From contig NZ_FNQZ01000006.1 of the NCBI RefSeq assembly GCF_900107545.1, forward strand, positions 145,822-209,821: a stretch of DNA of 64,000 nucleotides, written 5' to 3'. The notes beneath the pieces were generated by a model. It ran no database searches. It worked only from the letters and a program-made list of their open reading frames with translations, and was not told the DNA's origin. This DNA comes from Pseudobutyrivibrio sp. ACV-2. Its GTDB lineage: Bacteria > Bacillota > Clostridia > Lachnospirales > Lachnospiraceae. Below are positions 35,996 through 43,279 of the stretch, in pieces. Position numbers and translations under genes: made by a program. Each line of letters begins with the position of its first letter. The stretch's first letter is position 1.

Positions 35996-37153
35996 ATGCC
36001 AATATACGTACCTAAAATTAAAAGAGAATTTCAACGCTGCACTCAATGTGTTATGGACACTACAGACTCCATGATTGTCTTTGACGAAGAAGGTGTCTGT
36101 GATCACTGCCGCAACTTCGAAAAAAATATAAAACCATATTGGGATCCTACAAAGGAAAATCGTGAAGAGCTGGAAAAAGTAGCAGCTCAGATTCGAAAAG
36201 ATGGAGAGGGCAAGGATTACGATTGCATCCTTGGAATGTCAGGAGGAGCAGATAGCTCTTATCTGGCATATATTGCCAAGGAGGTAATGCATCTTCGTCC
36301 TCTTATTTACGTTGTAGACACCGGTTGGAATCTTAACGTAGCTGTTGAAAACATTGAAAAGATTGTCAAGGGAATGGACCTTGATATGTATACAGACGTT
36401 ATCAACTGGAAAGAAATGAGTGATTTTCAGCTTTCAATGTTTAAGTCTGGCATTAGTAGTTGTGATGCCCCACAGGATCACGCTATTTTCTCATCGCTTT
36501 ACAATTATGCAGTAAAGCATAAGATTAAATGGGTCCTTACAGGTTCTAACAACAGTACAGAATTCGTTCGACCACCTGTTGAATGGATTTACATGAATGA
36601 CCTGAGAATGTATAAGGATATCCATAAGAAATTTGGTAAGCGTCCACTGAAGACCTATCCTACCTGTGGCATCCTAAAATATCGTCTACTCTATAAATAT
36701 GTTTATGGAATGAAACGCTTTTATCCACTTGACTATGTTGTTTATGACAAGGCTAAGGCTGAAGAATTCCTTCACGAAAAATACGGATGGACAAAATACG
36801 AAAATAAGCACTATGAAAACGTATTCACCAGATTTTTCGAAGGCTATTATTTGCCATATAAATTTGGTTTTGATACACGTAAAAATGTATTCTCAACCCA
36901 GATTCTTGCTGGAACAATGACCCGTGAAGAAGCATTGGAGAAACTTAAGACCAATCCATACGACGTGGATCAAATGGAGCAGGACAAGGAATACATAGCT
37001 AAAAAGCTAGGCGTAACAACAGAGGAATTTGACGAAATCATAAACGCTCCAGCCCACGTTCCGGATGACTACAAAAACTCCATGTGGATGATTCGTTTGG
37101 GCGTAAAAATAAGTCAGCTGTTAGGCATCGAAAAACGTAATATGCGTTTCTAG
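35996..37153 (+). CDS. N-acetyl sugar amidotransferase (WbpG/PseA family)
   Basis: This 385-residue PP-loop ATP pyrophosphatase has the N-terminal Cys pairs CTQC (C15, C18) and CDHC (C35, C38), the PP-loop GMSGGADSS (residues 80-88) and later CGILKYRLLYKYVYG, a pattern seen in WbpG, PseA and other enzymes that turn an N-acetyl group into acetamidino using ammonia. The following HisH and HisF paralogues supply ammonia, as for WbpG with HisH2/HisF2 in Pseudomonas aeruginosa. The frame is open upstream to 35936 inside the H2 right arm, but MPIYVPKIKREF at 35996 is the family N-terminus. The gene is bracketed by hairpins H2 and H3. Confidence 0.88.
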   Translation: MPIYVPKIKREFQRCTQCVMDTTDSMIVFDEEGVCDHCRNFEKNIKPYWDPTKENREELEKVAAQIRKDGEGKDYDCILGMSGGADSSYLAYIAKEVMHLRPLIYVVDTGWNLNVAVENIEKIVKGMDLDMYTDVINWKEMSDFQLSMFKSGISSCDAPQDHAIFSSLYNYAVKHKIKWVLTGSNNSTEFVRPPVEWIYMNDLRMYKDIHKKFGKRPLKTYPTCGILKYRLLYKYVYGMKRFYPLDYVVYDKAKAEEFLHEKYGWTKYENKHYENVFTRFFEGYYLPYKFGFDTRKNVFSTQILAGTMTREEALEKLKTNPYDVDQMEQDKEYIAKKLGVTTEEFDEIINAPAHVPDDYKNSMWMIRLGVKISQLLGIEKRNMRF

Positions 37154-37210
37154 CGTATATTTCGTTTTTACCTAATACATTCTGATAGTAAATTTTAAGA
37201 GAAAGAGTAA

Positions 37211-37300
37211 GCCGGTAGGCTGCAATCTGCATGGGGATTTTTTGAGAGTATAGTGAAAACGATGAAAAAAATCCCCATGCAGATTGTAGCCGTAACCGGC
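37211..37300 (+). repeat. Constant-loop hairpin H3
   Basis: The left arm is 37211-37243 (begins GCCGGTAGGCTGC) and the right arm is 37266-37300. Pairing is complete apart from one G-U pair and a small bulge (A opposite GTA). The innermost run is TTTTTT/AAAAAA. The 22-base loop (37244-37265) is identical to that of H1. Upstream AGAGTAAGC resembles the H2 edge AAAGTAAGC. The loop ATG at 37262 is followed by AAAAAAATC and reads in frame through the right arm into hisH. Confidence 0.92.
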
Positions 37301-37318
37301 GTAGGCATTAGAAAAACT

Positions 37319-37924
37319 ATGGTAGCAATAATAAACTATGGCCTGGGTAATCTAGGCAGTATAGCAAATATGCTTAAGGTAATTGGCGAAAAAAGCGTAA
37401 TTACTTCAGACCCGGAGAAAATAAAAAACGCAGATCGAATCATCCTCCCAGGCGTAGGTGCATTCGATGCAGGCATGAGCAAACTAAACGAGGGCGGCCT
37501 GGTGGATCTGATTAAAGAAGAAGCAAAAAATGGCAAGCCAATCCTTGGTATCTGCCTCGGAATGCAGCTTTTAGGAAATGCTTCAGAGGAAGGTGAACTT
37601 CCAGGACTTGGACTCATAGATTTTGAATGTAAAAAGTTTAATATCCCGGCAGAAATGAATCTTAAAGTACCTCACATGGGATGGGATATTGTAGAGTTTA
37701 AAAAGGATGTGCCACTTCTTAGAGGGATTGAAGGCCGACAGAGATATTACTTTGTACATACATATCATGCGGTCTGCAAGAATCCAGAGGATGTTATGAT
37801 GACATGCGATTATGGTTATGAATTTGCATGTGCCGTAAATAAAGGCAATGTGTATGGTGTACAGTTCCATCCGGAAAAGAGCCATGACTTTGGCATGAGA
37901 CTACTCGAGAATTTCGTCAAATAA
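37319..37924 (+). CDS. hisH: HisH-type glutamine amidotransferase (sugar amidination paralogue)
   Basis: This 201-residue class I glutaminase releases ammonia from glutamine. The catalytic triad is visible: Cys79 in LGICLGMQLL, and His184 and Glu186 in VQFHPEKS. The next gene is the HisF partner and the previous one the amidotransferase, so the pair most likely feeds sugar amidination rather than histidine synthesis; no other his gene is near. I start it at ATG 37319 (MVAIINYGLGNLGS), the family N-terminus. The frame stays open through the H3 right arm to ATGs at 37253 and 37262, which would add up to 22 residues encoded by hairpin sequence. Confidence 0.9.
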   Translation: MVAIINYGLGNLGSIANMLKVIGEKSVITSDPEKIKNADRIILPGVGAFDAGMSKLNEGGLVDLIKEEAKNGKPILGICLGMQLLGNASEEGELPGLGLIDFECKKFNIPAEMNLKVPHMGWDIVEFKKDVPLLRGIEGRQRYYFVHTYHAVCKNPEDVMMTCDYGYEFACAVNKGNVYGVQFHPEKSHDFGMRLLENFVK

Positions 37925-37933
37925 GAGGTAATT

Positions 37934-38704
37934 ATGTTTAATAGACCAAGAATTATCCCAGTTCTCTTGATTGATGACAGAGACCTGATTAAAACAATAA
38001 ATTTTAAAAAGCCAACCTATTTGGGCGACCCTGTAAATGCCTTGAAAATTTTTAATCGTAAGGGTATTGATGAGATGGCAGTACTTGATATATCTGCCAG
38101 TAAAAAGGGTATAGAACCAGATTTTGAGCTTCTTACAGATATGGCGTCAGAAGCATTTATGCCACTTTCCTATGGCGGCGGCATCAAGACTTTAGAACAG
38201 GTGAGAAAGCTTCTTGCAATCGGCTATGAAAAGGTTGTGCTTAACACAAGCCTTGTAGAAGATGAACAGCTTGTAAAGGATGCAGTAGCACTGGCAGGCT
38301 CTCAGTCTGTTGTTGCATCTATCGATGCTAAGCTGGTAAAGGGTGAATATAAATGTGTTATTTGCGATGGCACAAAGGTTATCAATATGTCTCCTGTTGA
38401 GCTGGCAAAACATGCCGAAGCTCTTGGTGTGGGAGAAATATTCTTAAACAGCATCGATCGTGATGGAATGATGACAGGTTATGACACAAAGCTGATAAAT
38501 GCTGTTGTAAATGCTGTCAACATACCTGTGACAGCATGCGGTGGCGCTGGTGGCATAGATGACCTTAAGGATGCACTCCAAAATGGTCATGCACATGCTG
38601 CAGCAGGCGGTAGTATGTTTGTTTACTATGGTCGCCTTAAGGCAGTCTTAATCACCGCACCTACAGAAGAAGAACTTACAGAAGCTGGAATATACACAGA
38701 ATAA
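37934..38704 (+). CDS. hisF: HisF-type cyclase subunit paralogue
   Basis: This 256-residue (beta/alpha)8 barrel has the HisF pattern: RIIPVLLIDDRDLIKT at the start (histidine enzymes have CLD-x-KDGRVVKG), MPLSYGGGIKTLEQ, the catalytic-type SIDRDGMMTGYD, and PVTACGGAGGIDDL. The altered first strand fits HisF2-type proteins that act as an ammonia channel for sugar amidation. It follows hisH by 9 bases with AGAGGTAATT before the ATG, and its stop overlaps the next start (TAATG). It probably forms a complex with HisH and delivers ammonia to the WbpG-like enzyme. Confidence 0.9.
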   Translation: MFNRPRIIPVLLIDDRDLIKTINFKKPTYLGDPVNALKIFNRKGIDEMAVLDISASKKGIEPDFELLTDMASEAFMPLSYGGGIKTLEQVRKLLAIGYEKVVLNTSLVEDEQLVKDAVALAGSQSVVASIDAKLVKGEYKCVICDGTKVINMSPVELAKHAEALGVGEIFLNSIDRDGMMTGYDTKLINAVVNAVNIPVTACGGAGGIDDLKDALQNGHAHAAAGGSMFVYYGRLKAVLITAPTEEELTEAGIYTE

Positions 38705-39927
38705 TGAAAATACTTCTAATCGATGTAAACTGCAAATACAGCTCCACAGGCAAAATAGTCTACGACCTTTATCGACGTCTGAACGAAGACGGACATGAAG
38801 CTCGCGTAGCCTATGGTCGCGGAGATGTCATAGATGAACCGGGTATTTATAAGTTTGGTTTAGACTGGGAGACAAAAAAGCATGCTCTTTTAGCCCGTAT
38901 TACAGGGAAAAATGGCTACTATTCACCTAAATCTACCGAAAACCTTATTCGATATATCAAAGAGTTTAAGCCGGATTTGATTCATATACATGAGCTTCAT
39001 GCATATTTTGTAAATCTAGGTGAATTGCTTGGGTTTCTAAAACAGGAGCAGATTCCTGTAGTATGGACATTTCACTGTGAATACATGTATACAGGTAAGT
39101 GTGGATTTGCCTATGAGTGCGAAGGGTACAAAAGTGGCTGTGGCAACTGCCCATATCTTAGAGAATACGTAAGCTCATTCATGATTGACAAAACTGCTCA
39201 GATGCTTGCTGACAAAAAGCAAAGCATGGAAGGTCTTAATTTAAAAGCAATAGTCACACCATCAAAATGGCTTGCAGATAAGACAAGAGAAACATATTTG
39301 TATCAGAATAATATTCAGGTTATCCATAATGGAATTGACACTGATGGCATTTTTTATCCTAGAAAAAAGGACAATGCCCTTAGAGCAGAATACTGTATAA
39401 AACCTGAAGATAAGCTAATCCTTGCAGTGGCTCCAAACATAATGGATGTTCGCAAGGGTGGACAAATGGTACTTGATTTAGCAGAAACTATGCCAGATAC
39501 ACAGTTTGTGATGGTTGGAGCGGATGAAACAAAACGCCACAGTGCCAATGTCCAGCTGATTGCCCGTACCAAAAACCAGGATGAACTGGCCAGGTGGTAT
39601 TCTGAGGCGGATTTGTTTATAATATGCTCTAAAGCAGAAAATTTCCCAACCACTTGTATCGAGGCATTGTGTTGCGGAACACCGGTGGTAGGGCTAGATG
39701 AATGTGGCACGAAAGAAACTGCACCTGCACCTTTCGGGACTTTCGTAAAGGTAGACATTGCAGGGGATGCAGATGTGAAATATGCCGCAACACTTGAAGC
39801 TTTAAAAAAGGCAACAGCAACTCAGATGAACAGAAATCTCACTTCAGATGAGATTAGAGGCTATGCTGTTGAACATTACGATAATTCAGTAATGTATAAA
39901 TCATACTTGGAGATATATAACACATGA
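38704..39927 (+). CDS. GT4-family glycosyltransferase
   Basis: This 407-residue GT-B enzyme has LLIDVNCKYSSTGKIVYDLYRRL at the N-terminus, where the SSTGKIVYDL glycine region is the usual start of capsule GT4 acceptor domains. A middle Cys-rich stretch CEYMYTGKCGFAYECEGYKSGCGNCPYL is typical of one GT4 subgroup and may bind metal. The donor side has VAPNIMDVRKGGQ and the E-x7-E region SKAENFPTTCIEALCCGTPVVG. It is coupled to hisF (TAATG) and to the next gene (ATGA). Donor unknown. Confidence 0.87.
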   Translation: MKILLIDVNCKYSSTGKIVYDLYRRLNEDGHEARVAYGRGDVIDEPGIYKFGLDWETKKHALLARITGKNGYYSPKSTENLIRYIKEFKPDLIHIHELHAYFVNLGELLGFLKQEQIPVVWTFHCEYMYTGKCGFAYECEGYKSGCGNCPYLREYVSSFMIDKTAQMLADKKQSMEGLNLKAIVTPSKWLADKTRETYLYQNNIQVIHNGIDTDGIFYPRKKDNALRAEYCIKPEDKLILAVAPNIMDVRKGGQMVLDLAETMPDTQFVMVGADETKRHSANVQLIARTKNQDELARWYSEADLFIICSKAENFPTTCIEALCCGTPVVGLDECGTKETAPAPFGTFVKVDIAGDADVKYAATLEALKKATATQMNRNLTSDEIRGYAVEHYDNSVMYKSYLEIYNT

Positions 39928-41081
39928 AAGTTTTACATATAGGTATGCCGTCCCATTTTACGGAGGGCATGCTATATCAGGAAAATGTTTTAATAGATAT
40001 GAACATGAAGGATGGTCATGATACCACCATTATCACTGATGTCTATCATTATGAAGGAAGTGAGCTTGTGGAAGGCCCAGAGGAAGACAGAATCATGGCA
40101 AACGGTGCTAGACTTATCCGTTTGAAATATGACAGAATCCTTTGGAGTGATTTGTGGACAGAGAAAATCCAAAAGTGTCACAAGCTAAAGAAATACTTAA
40201 ATGAAATACAGCCAGATACAATTCTCTATCATGGAGTTTGTGGATACGAAATGATGGATGTGGCTGATTATTGTAAGCATCATCCAGAGTGCCTGTTCTA
40301 TATGGATAGCCACGAGGATTACACTAATTCTGCAATGACACCAGCCAGCAAGGCATTTTACCAGATTGTACATGGATATTTCGTTCACAAGGCATTGCCT
40401 CAAGTGGACAAGGTGCTTTATCTGGGCGTTCAGATGCGTGACTGGCTTAAGGATATTTACGGTATCCCAGATGATAAAATGGAGTTTATGGCCATCGGAG
40501 GAATCATTTATTCTCCAGAGCAGCAGCGTCAGGCTCGTCAGGAAATCATTAACAGATATGCCCTCCCAGGTGATGCTATTATCATGGCTCATTCGGGAAA
40601 GCTTTCTGCAGGCAAGCGTACTGCAGAGCTTTTAGAGGCATTTTCAAAGGTTAATGATCCTCGTCTTGCAATGTTTGTGTTTGGCTCCATTCCATCAGAA
40701 ATGGAAAGCGTTATTCGCCCGCTGTTAGAGGCTGATAGCAGAGTGCATTTTATGGGCTGGAAGGTTAATAAGGAGATCGAGCAATTCCTTGCCGGAGTTG
40801 ATTTGTATTGCCAGCCAGGTGGACAGTCATCTACCTTTGAGACCGCCATGTGTTGCGGCTGTGCCAACATGACCTACCCACACGAGACTTACAAGGATGC
40901 CACTTACAGTGATTGTAATGGAGAAAACTATTTCTTTGTAGAAACAGTGGATGACATGGTAAAGGTCTTTGAAAGAATCACAGAGGAGCCAATGATTTTA
41001 GAGCAGACAAAGGCTAAATCATTTGCCTTCGCAAAACTCCAATTTGATTACGAAGTAATCGCAAGAAGGATATATAAATAG
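39924..41081 (+). CDS. GT-B glycosyltransferase (GT4-like)
   Basis: This 385-residue protein has MKVLHIGMPSHFTEGMLYQENVLIDMNMKDGHD, a GT4-like opening, then DSHEDYTNSAMTPASK and a donor side with MAHSGKLSAGKRTAELLEAF and GVDLYCQPGGQSSTFETAMCCGC. The E-x7-E motif is present only in a shortened form (SSTFETAMCCGCANM), so the assignment is by overall layout. It overlaps the previous gene at ATGA and ends two bases before the next start. I considered a hydrolysing 2-epimerase (NeuC/LegG), but no NeuC motifs are visible. Confidence 0.75.
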   Translation: MKVLHIGMPSHFTEGMLYQENVLIDMNMKDGHDTTIITDVYHYEGSELVEGPEEDRIMANGARLIRLKYDRILWSDLWTEKIQKCHKLKKYLNEIQPDTILYHGVCGYEMMDVADYCKHHPECLFYMDSHEDYTNSAMTPASKAFYQIVHGYFVHKALPQVDKVLYLGVQMRDWLKDIYGIPDDKMEFMAIGGIIYSPEQQRQARQEIINRYALPGDAIIMAHSGKLSAGKRTAELLEAFSKVNDPRLAMFVFGSIPSEMESVIRPLLEADSRVHFMGWKVNKEIEQFLAGVDLYCQPGGQSSTFETAMCCGCANMTYPHETYKDATYSDCNGENYFFVETVDDMVKVFERITEEPMILEQTKAKSFAFAKLQFDYEVIARRIYK

Positions 41082-41082
41082 C

Positions 41083-42045
41083 ATGAATAACAAAGAACTA
41101 TTCAACAAATTTTGCGCCGACAACTACGTCTGCATTTATTCGCAGCCATGGTGGCTCGACGCCATTGTAGGCCCTGAGAACTGGGATGTGTGGATCTATG
41201 AAAAGGGAGGCCGTATATGGGCAGCAATGCCATATTATCTTGAGGATAAAAATGGTGTAAAGCGTATCACCAAGCCACCACTCACACAGACAAACGGTTT
41301 GGTGGTTAGCTATCCAAAGGATCCACAATCTTTAGCAAAACGCGCCAGCTACGAGGAAGAAATCTGCGATGCAGCTATAGAATTTATCGAAAGCATGGGG
41401 CTTGATATTTACGAGCAGCAATTCCAGTACAAATATCAAAACTTCCTTCCATTTTTCTGGCACAGATATAGCTGCATTCCTAGATATACTTATGTTATTG
41501 AGGATACCAGCGATATGGAAAAGGTTGACGCTGGAATCAGCAGTAAATATAAAAACATGATTCGAAAAGGCGAAAAGAACGTTCATCATTTCGGAACAAT
41601 CGATGCTGATACATTCTACACAGAGCACGAAAAGATTTTTGCCAGACAGAATCTTCCAGTTCCATTTACACGTGAACAATGGATTCGTATATACGAAGCG
41701 GCTTATGCACATAACGCAGGTGAAGTATTTGCAGCACTTGGAGAAAATGACGAAGTATTATCCCTTAGCTTTTTAGTGTGGGATGATGAGAGCTTATATC
41801 TTGATGCAGGTGGTCCTGTTCCAGAGCATTCAAGACTTCAGACTTACGATGCATTAGTACACAAGTCAATCGAGAAAGCCCATGAAAAGGGCCTTAAATT
41901 CGACTTTGAAGGCAGTGTAGTAAAGCAAATCAACCACAGCTTCCGCGAATACGGTGGTCGCCCGGTAGAGTACTATCGCTTCCGCAAAGTATTCAACCCA
42001 GAAATCATACGTAAAGAAGCTGAGGAGGCTATTAATCACCTTTAA
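41083..42045 (+). CDS. FemAB/GNAT-like acyl- or aminoacyl-transferase
   Basis: This 320-residue protein has the two-domain GNAT layout of FemAB-like (Acetyltransf_6) proteins: YSQPWWLDAIVGPENWDVWIYEKGG and AMPYYLEDKNGVKRITKPPLTQTNGL at the N-terminus, then ISSKYKNMIRKGEKN, SLSFLVWDDESLYLDAGGPVPEHSRLQTYDALVHKSIEKAHEKGLKFDFEGS in the C-terminal domain. Such proteins add amino acids or acyl groups to cell-wall or surface sugars. The first 30 codons are C-rich. It is packed tightly after the glycosyltransferase and is followed by a palindromic repeat rather than a terminator. Confidence 0.75.
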   Translation: MNNKELFNKFCADNYVCIYSQPWWLDAIVGPENWDVWIYEKGGRIWAAMPYYLEDKNGVKRITKPPLTQTNGLVVSYPKDPQSLAKRASYEEEICDAAIEFIESMGLDIYEQQFQYKYQNFLPFFWHRYSCIPRYTYVIEDTSDMEKVDAGISSKYKNMIRKGEKNVHHFGTIDADTFYTEHEKIFARQNLPVPFTREQWIRIYEAAYAHNAGEVFAALGENDEVLSLSFLVWDDESLYLDAGGPVPEHSRLQTYDALVHKSIEKAHEKGLKFDFEGSVVKQINHSFREYGGRPVEYYRFRKVFNPEIIRKEAEEAINHL

Positions 42046-42128
42046 GCCTTCCCCTTGAGGGATGAGATAATGCTTTAGCGTTATCTGCCACCCCGGCGAG
42101 GGGGAAGGTGCCCGGAGGGCGGATGAGG
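42046..42128 (+). repeat. GC-rich palindromic repeat, copy 1
   Basis: GCCTTCCCCTTGAGG ... GGGGGAAGGTGCCCGGAGGGCGGATGAGG begins right at the stop of the FemAB-like gene. The core CCTTCCCC/GGGGAAGG arms enclose about 39 bases holding a second hairpin (GATAA/TTATC). It is far more GC-rich than its surroundings. A simpler copy lies at 43218-43262. Repeats of this type are scattered in many Clostridia. The final GTG could pass for the start of the next gene. Confidence 0.85.
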
Positions 42129-42145
42129 TGTTACTAGAGGTTACC

Positions 42146-43198
42146 ATGAACTTTAAGCAAAAAAATATTCTAATCATAATGCCAAATTTCTACTCCTTCC
42201 AGACCAACATCAAGGATGAGCTGGAATCCAGAGGAGCTAATGTCAAGTTTTATGATGAGGAACCTTCAAGAGGAAAATTTTTAATTCTAAAAAATATGGA
42301 GGATATCCTTCATAGGAAAAACGTATTTGATAAATTCAATAAACAGCTTACAAGCCAAATCCTTGCAGAAAAGCCAGTCAGTGGCTATGACTATTTCCTT
42401 GTAATCAGAGGCAACGTTCTGTCAGAAGAAACTATCATTACCATAAAGGAAAATGCTTTGGCACCAGGTGCTAAAACCATATATTACACCTGGGATCCTG
42501 TGGAATATGTTCGCCACAAGGGAAAACTCGGATTACTTTTTGACAAGAGATATGATTTTGACTCAGTTGATGTAAAAAATACAGACATGGGATATGAGCT
42601 GCTTCCACTTTTCTACACAGATGAGTTTGATGCAGCCACAATGGAACAGCCAGCACAGTACAAATACGACTACGTCAGTGTTTCAGCCTATTTCCCATAT
42701 CGCTACAGATATTTAGAGGCGTTCAAAAAAGCCAACCCTGACAAAAAATTATTGTTCAAATTGTACTTGAGCCCAGTGGTATATTGGGGTAAGAAGATTA
42801 AAGATCCAAAGCTTGTGAAGAATTTGGATATGGATATCATCACATTTAAGCCATATACCCACGATGAAATGAGACAGCAGTGCATTGAAACCAAGGCAAT
42901 CCTTGACTTAACACAGGAGCATCAGCAGGGGCTTACAATGCGCACACTTGAGACTGTCGGTGTCAAGAAAAAGCTGGTGACTAATAATAGCTATATCACA
43001 GAGTACGATTTTTACAATGACAACGATTATGCAATCATGACAGATTTATCTGCCAAGGCTGATGAAGCAGAAAAATCAGGTGACTACAGCGCATTTACTC
43101 TTCCAGGCGAAGAATGGTTGTCAAAACCATATCTGGAAAACGAAGAGATTAGACAAAGCTATTCAATACATGCTTTCGTAGATAAAATTTTTAGTTAA
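42146..43198 (+). CDS. CgeB-like GT-B glycosyltransferase
   Basis: This 350-residue soluble protein has NILIIMPNFYSFQTNIKDELESRGANVKFYDEEP, then DYFLVIRGNVLSEETI, IYYTWDPVEYVRH, and a C-terminal region ETKAILDLTQEHQQGLTMRTLETVGVKKKLVTNNSYI that matches the donor side of CgeB/glycosyl transferase family 1-like proteins. I start at ATG 42146, where AGAGG sits at 42136-42140; the GTG at 42128 is made by the end of the palindromic repeat. Substrate unknown. Confidence 0.72.
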   Translation: MNFKQKNILIIMPNFYSFQTNIKDELESRGANVKFYDEEPSRGKFLILKNMEDILHRKNVFDKFNKQLTSQILAEKPVSGYDYFLVIRGNVLSEETIITIKENALAPGAKTIYYTWDPVEYVRHKGKLGLLFDKRYDFDSVDVKNTDMGYELLPLFYTDEFDAATMEQPAQYKYDYVSVSAYFPYRYRYLEAFKKANPDKKLLFKLYLSPVVYWGKKIKDPKLVKNLDMDIITFKPYTHDEMRQQCIETKAILDLTQEHQQGLTMRTLETVGVKKKLVTNNSYITEYDFYNDNDYAIMTDLSAKADEAEKSGDYSAFTLPGEEWLSKPYLENEEIRQSYSIHAFVDKIFS

Positions 43199-43217
43199 AA
43201 TAGGGTTCTTCTACTAA

Positions 43218-43262
43218 GCCTTCCCCCTCTGGGGGAAGGTGTCCCGAAGGGACGAATGAGGG
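43218..43262 (+). repeat. GC-rich palindromic repeat, copy 2
   Basis: GCCTTCCCCC TCT GGGGGAAGGTG, then TCCCGAAGGGA and CGAATGAGG. The first part forms a 10-bp hairpin and TCCC/GGGA a second. It lacks the central insert of copy 1 at 42046-42128. The ATG in GAATGAGG lies in frame with the next gene but is probably not its start. Confidence 0.87.
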
Positions 43263-43279
43263 CAAAAGAAGGAGAAAAA

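Noticed and set aside
27599..37300. Invertible promoter segments of the Bacteroides capsule type
   Set aside because: Only 22 bases lie between the arms, too short for serine or tyrosine invertases, and arms differ among copies, so no common recombinase site exists.
27599..37300. Integron attC-like sites or a CRISPR array
   Set aside because: attC sites conserve the ends and vary in the loop, the reverse of what is seen. Copies are kilobases apart, with no direct repeats or spacers.
37319..38704. Part of a histidine biosynthesis operon
   Set aside because: No other his gene is near, the HisF first strand is altered, and the pair directly follows a WbpG-type amidotransferase.
39924..41081. 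Candidate NeuC/LegG epimerase
   Set aside because: The length fits, but sequence texts are those of a GT4-like glycosyltransferase, and NeuC active-site motifs are not visible.
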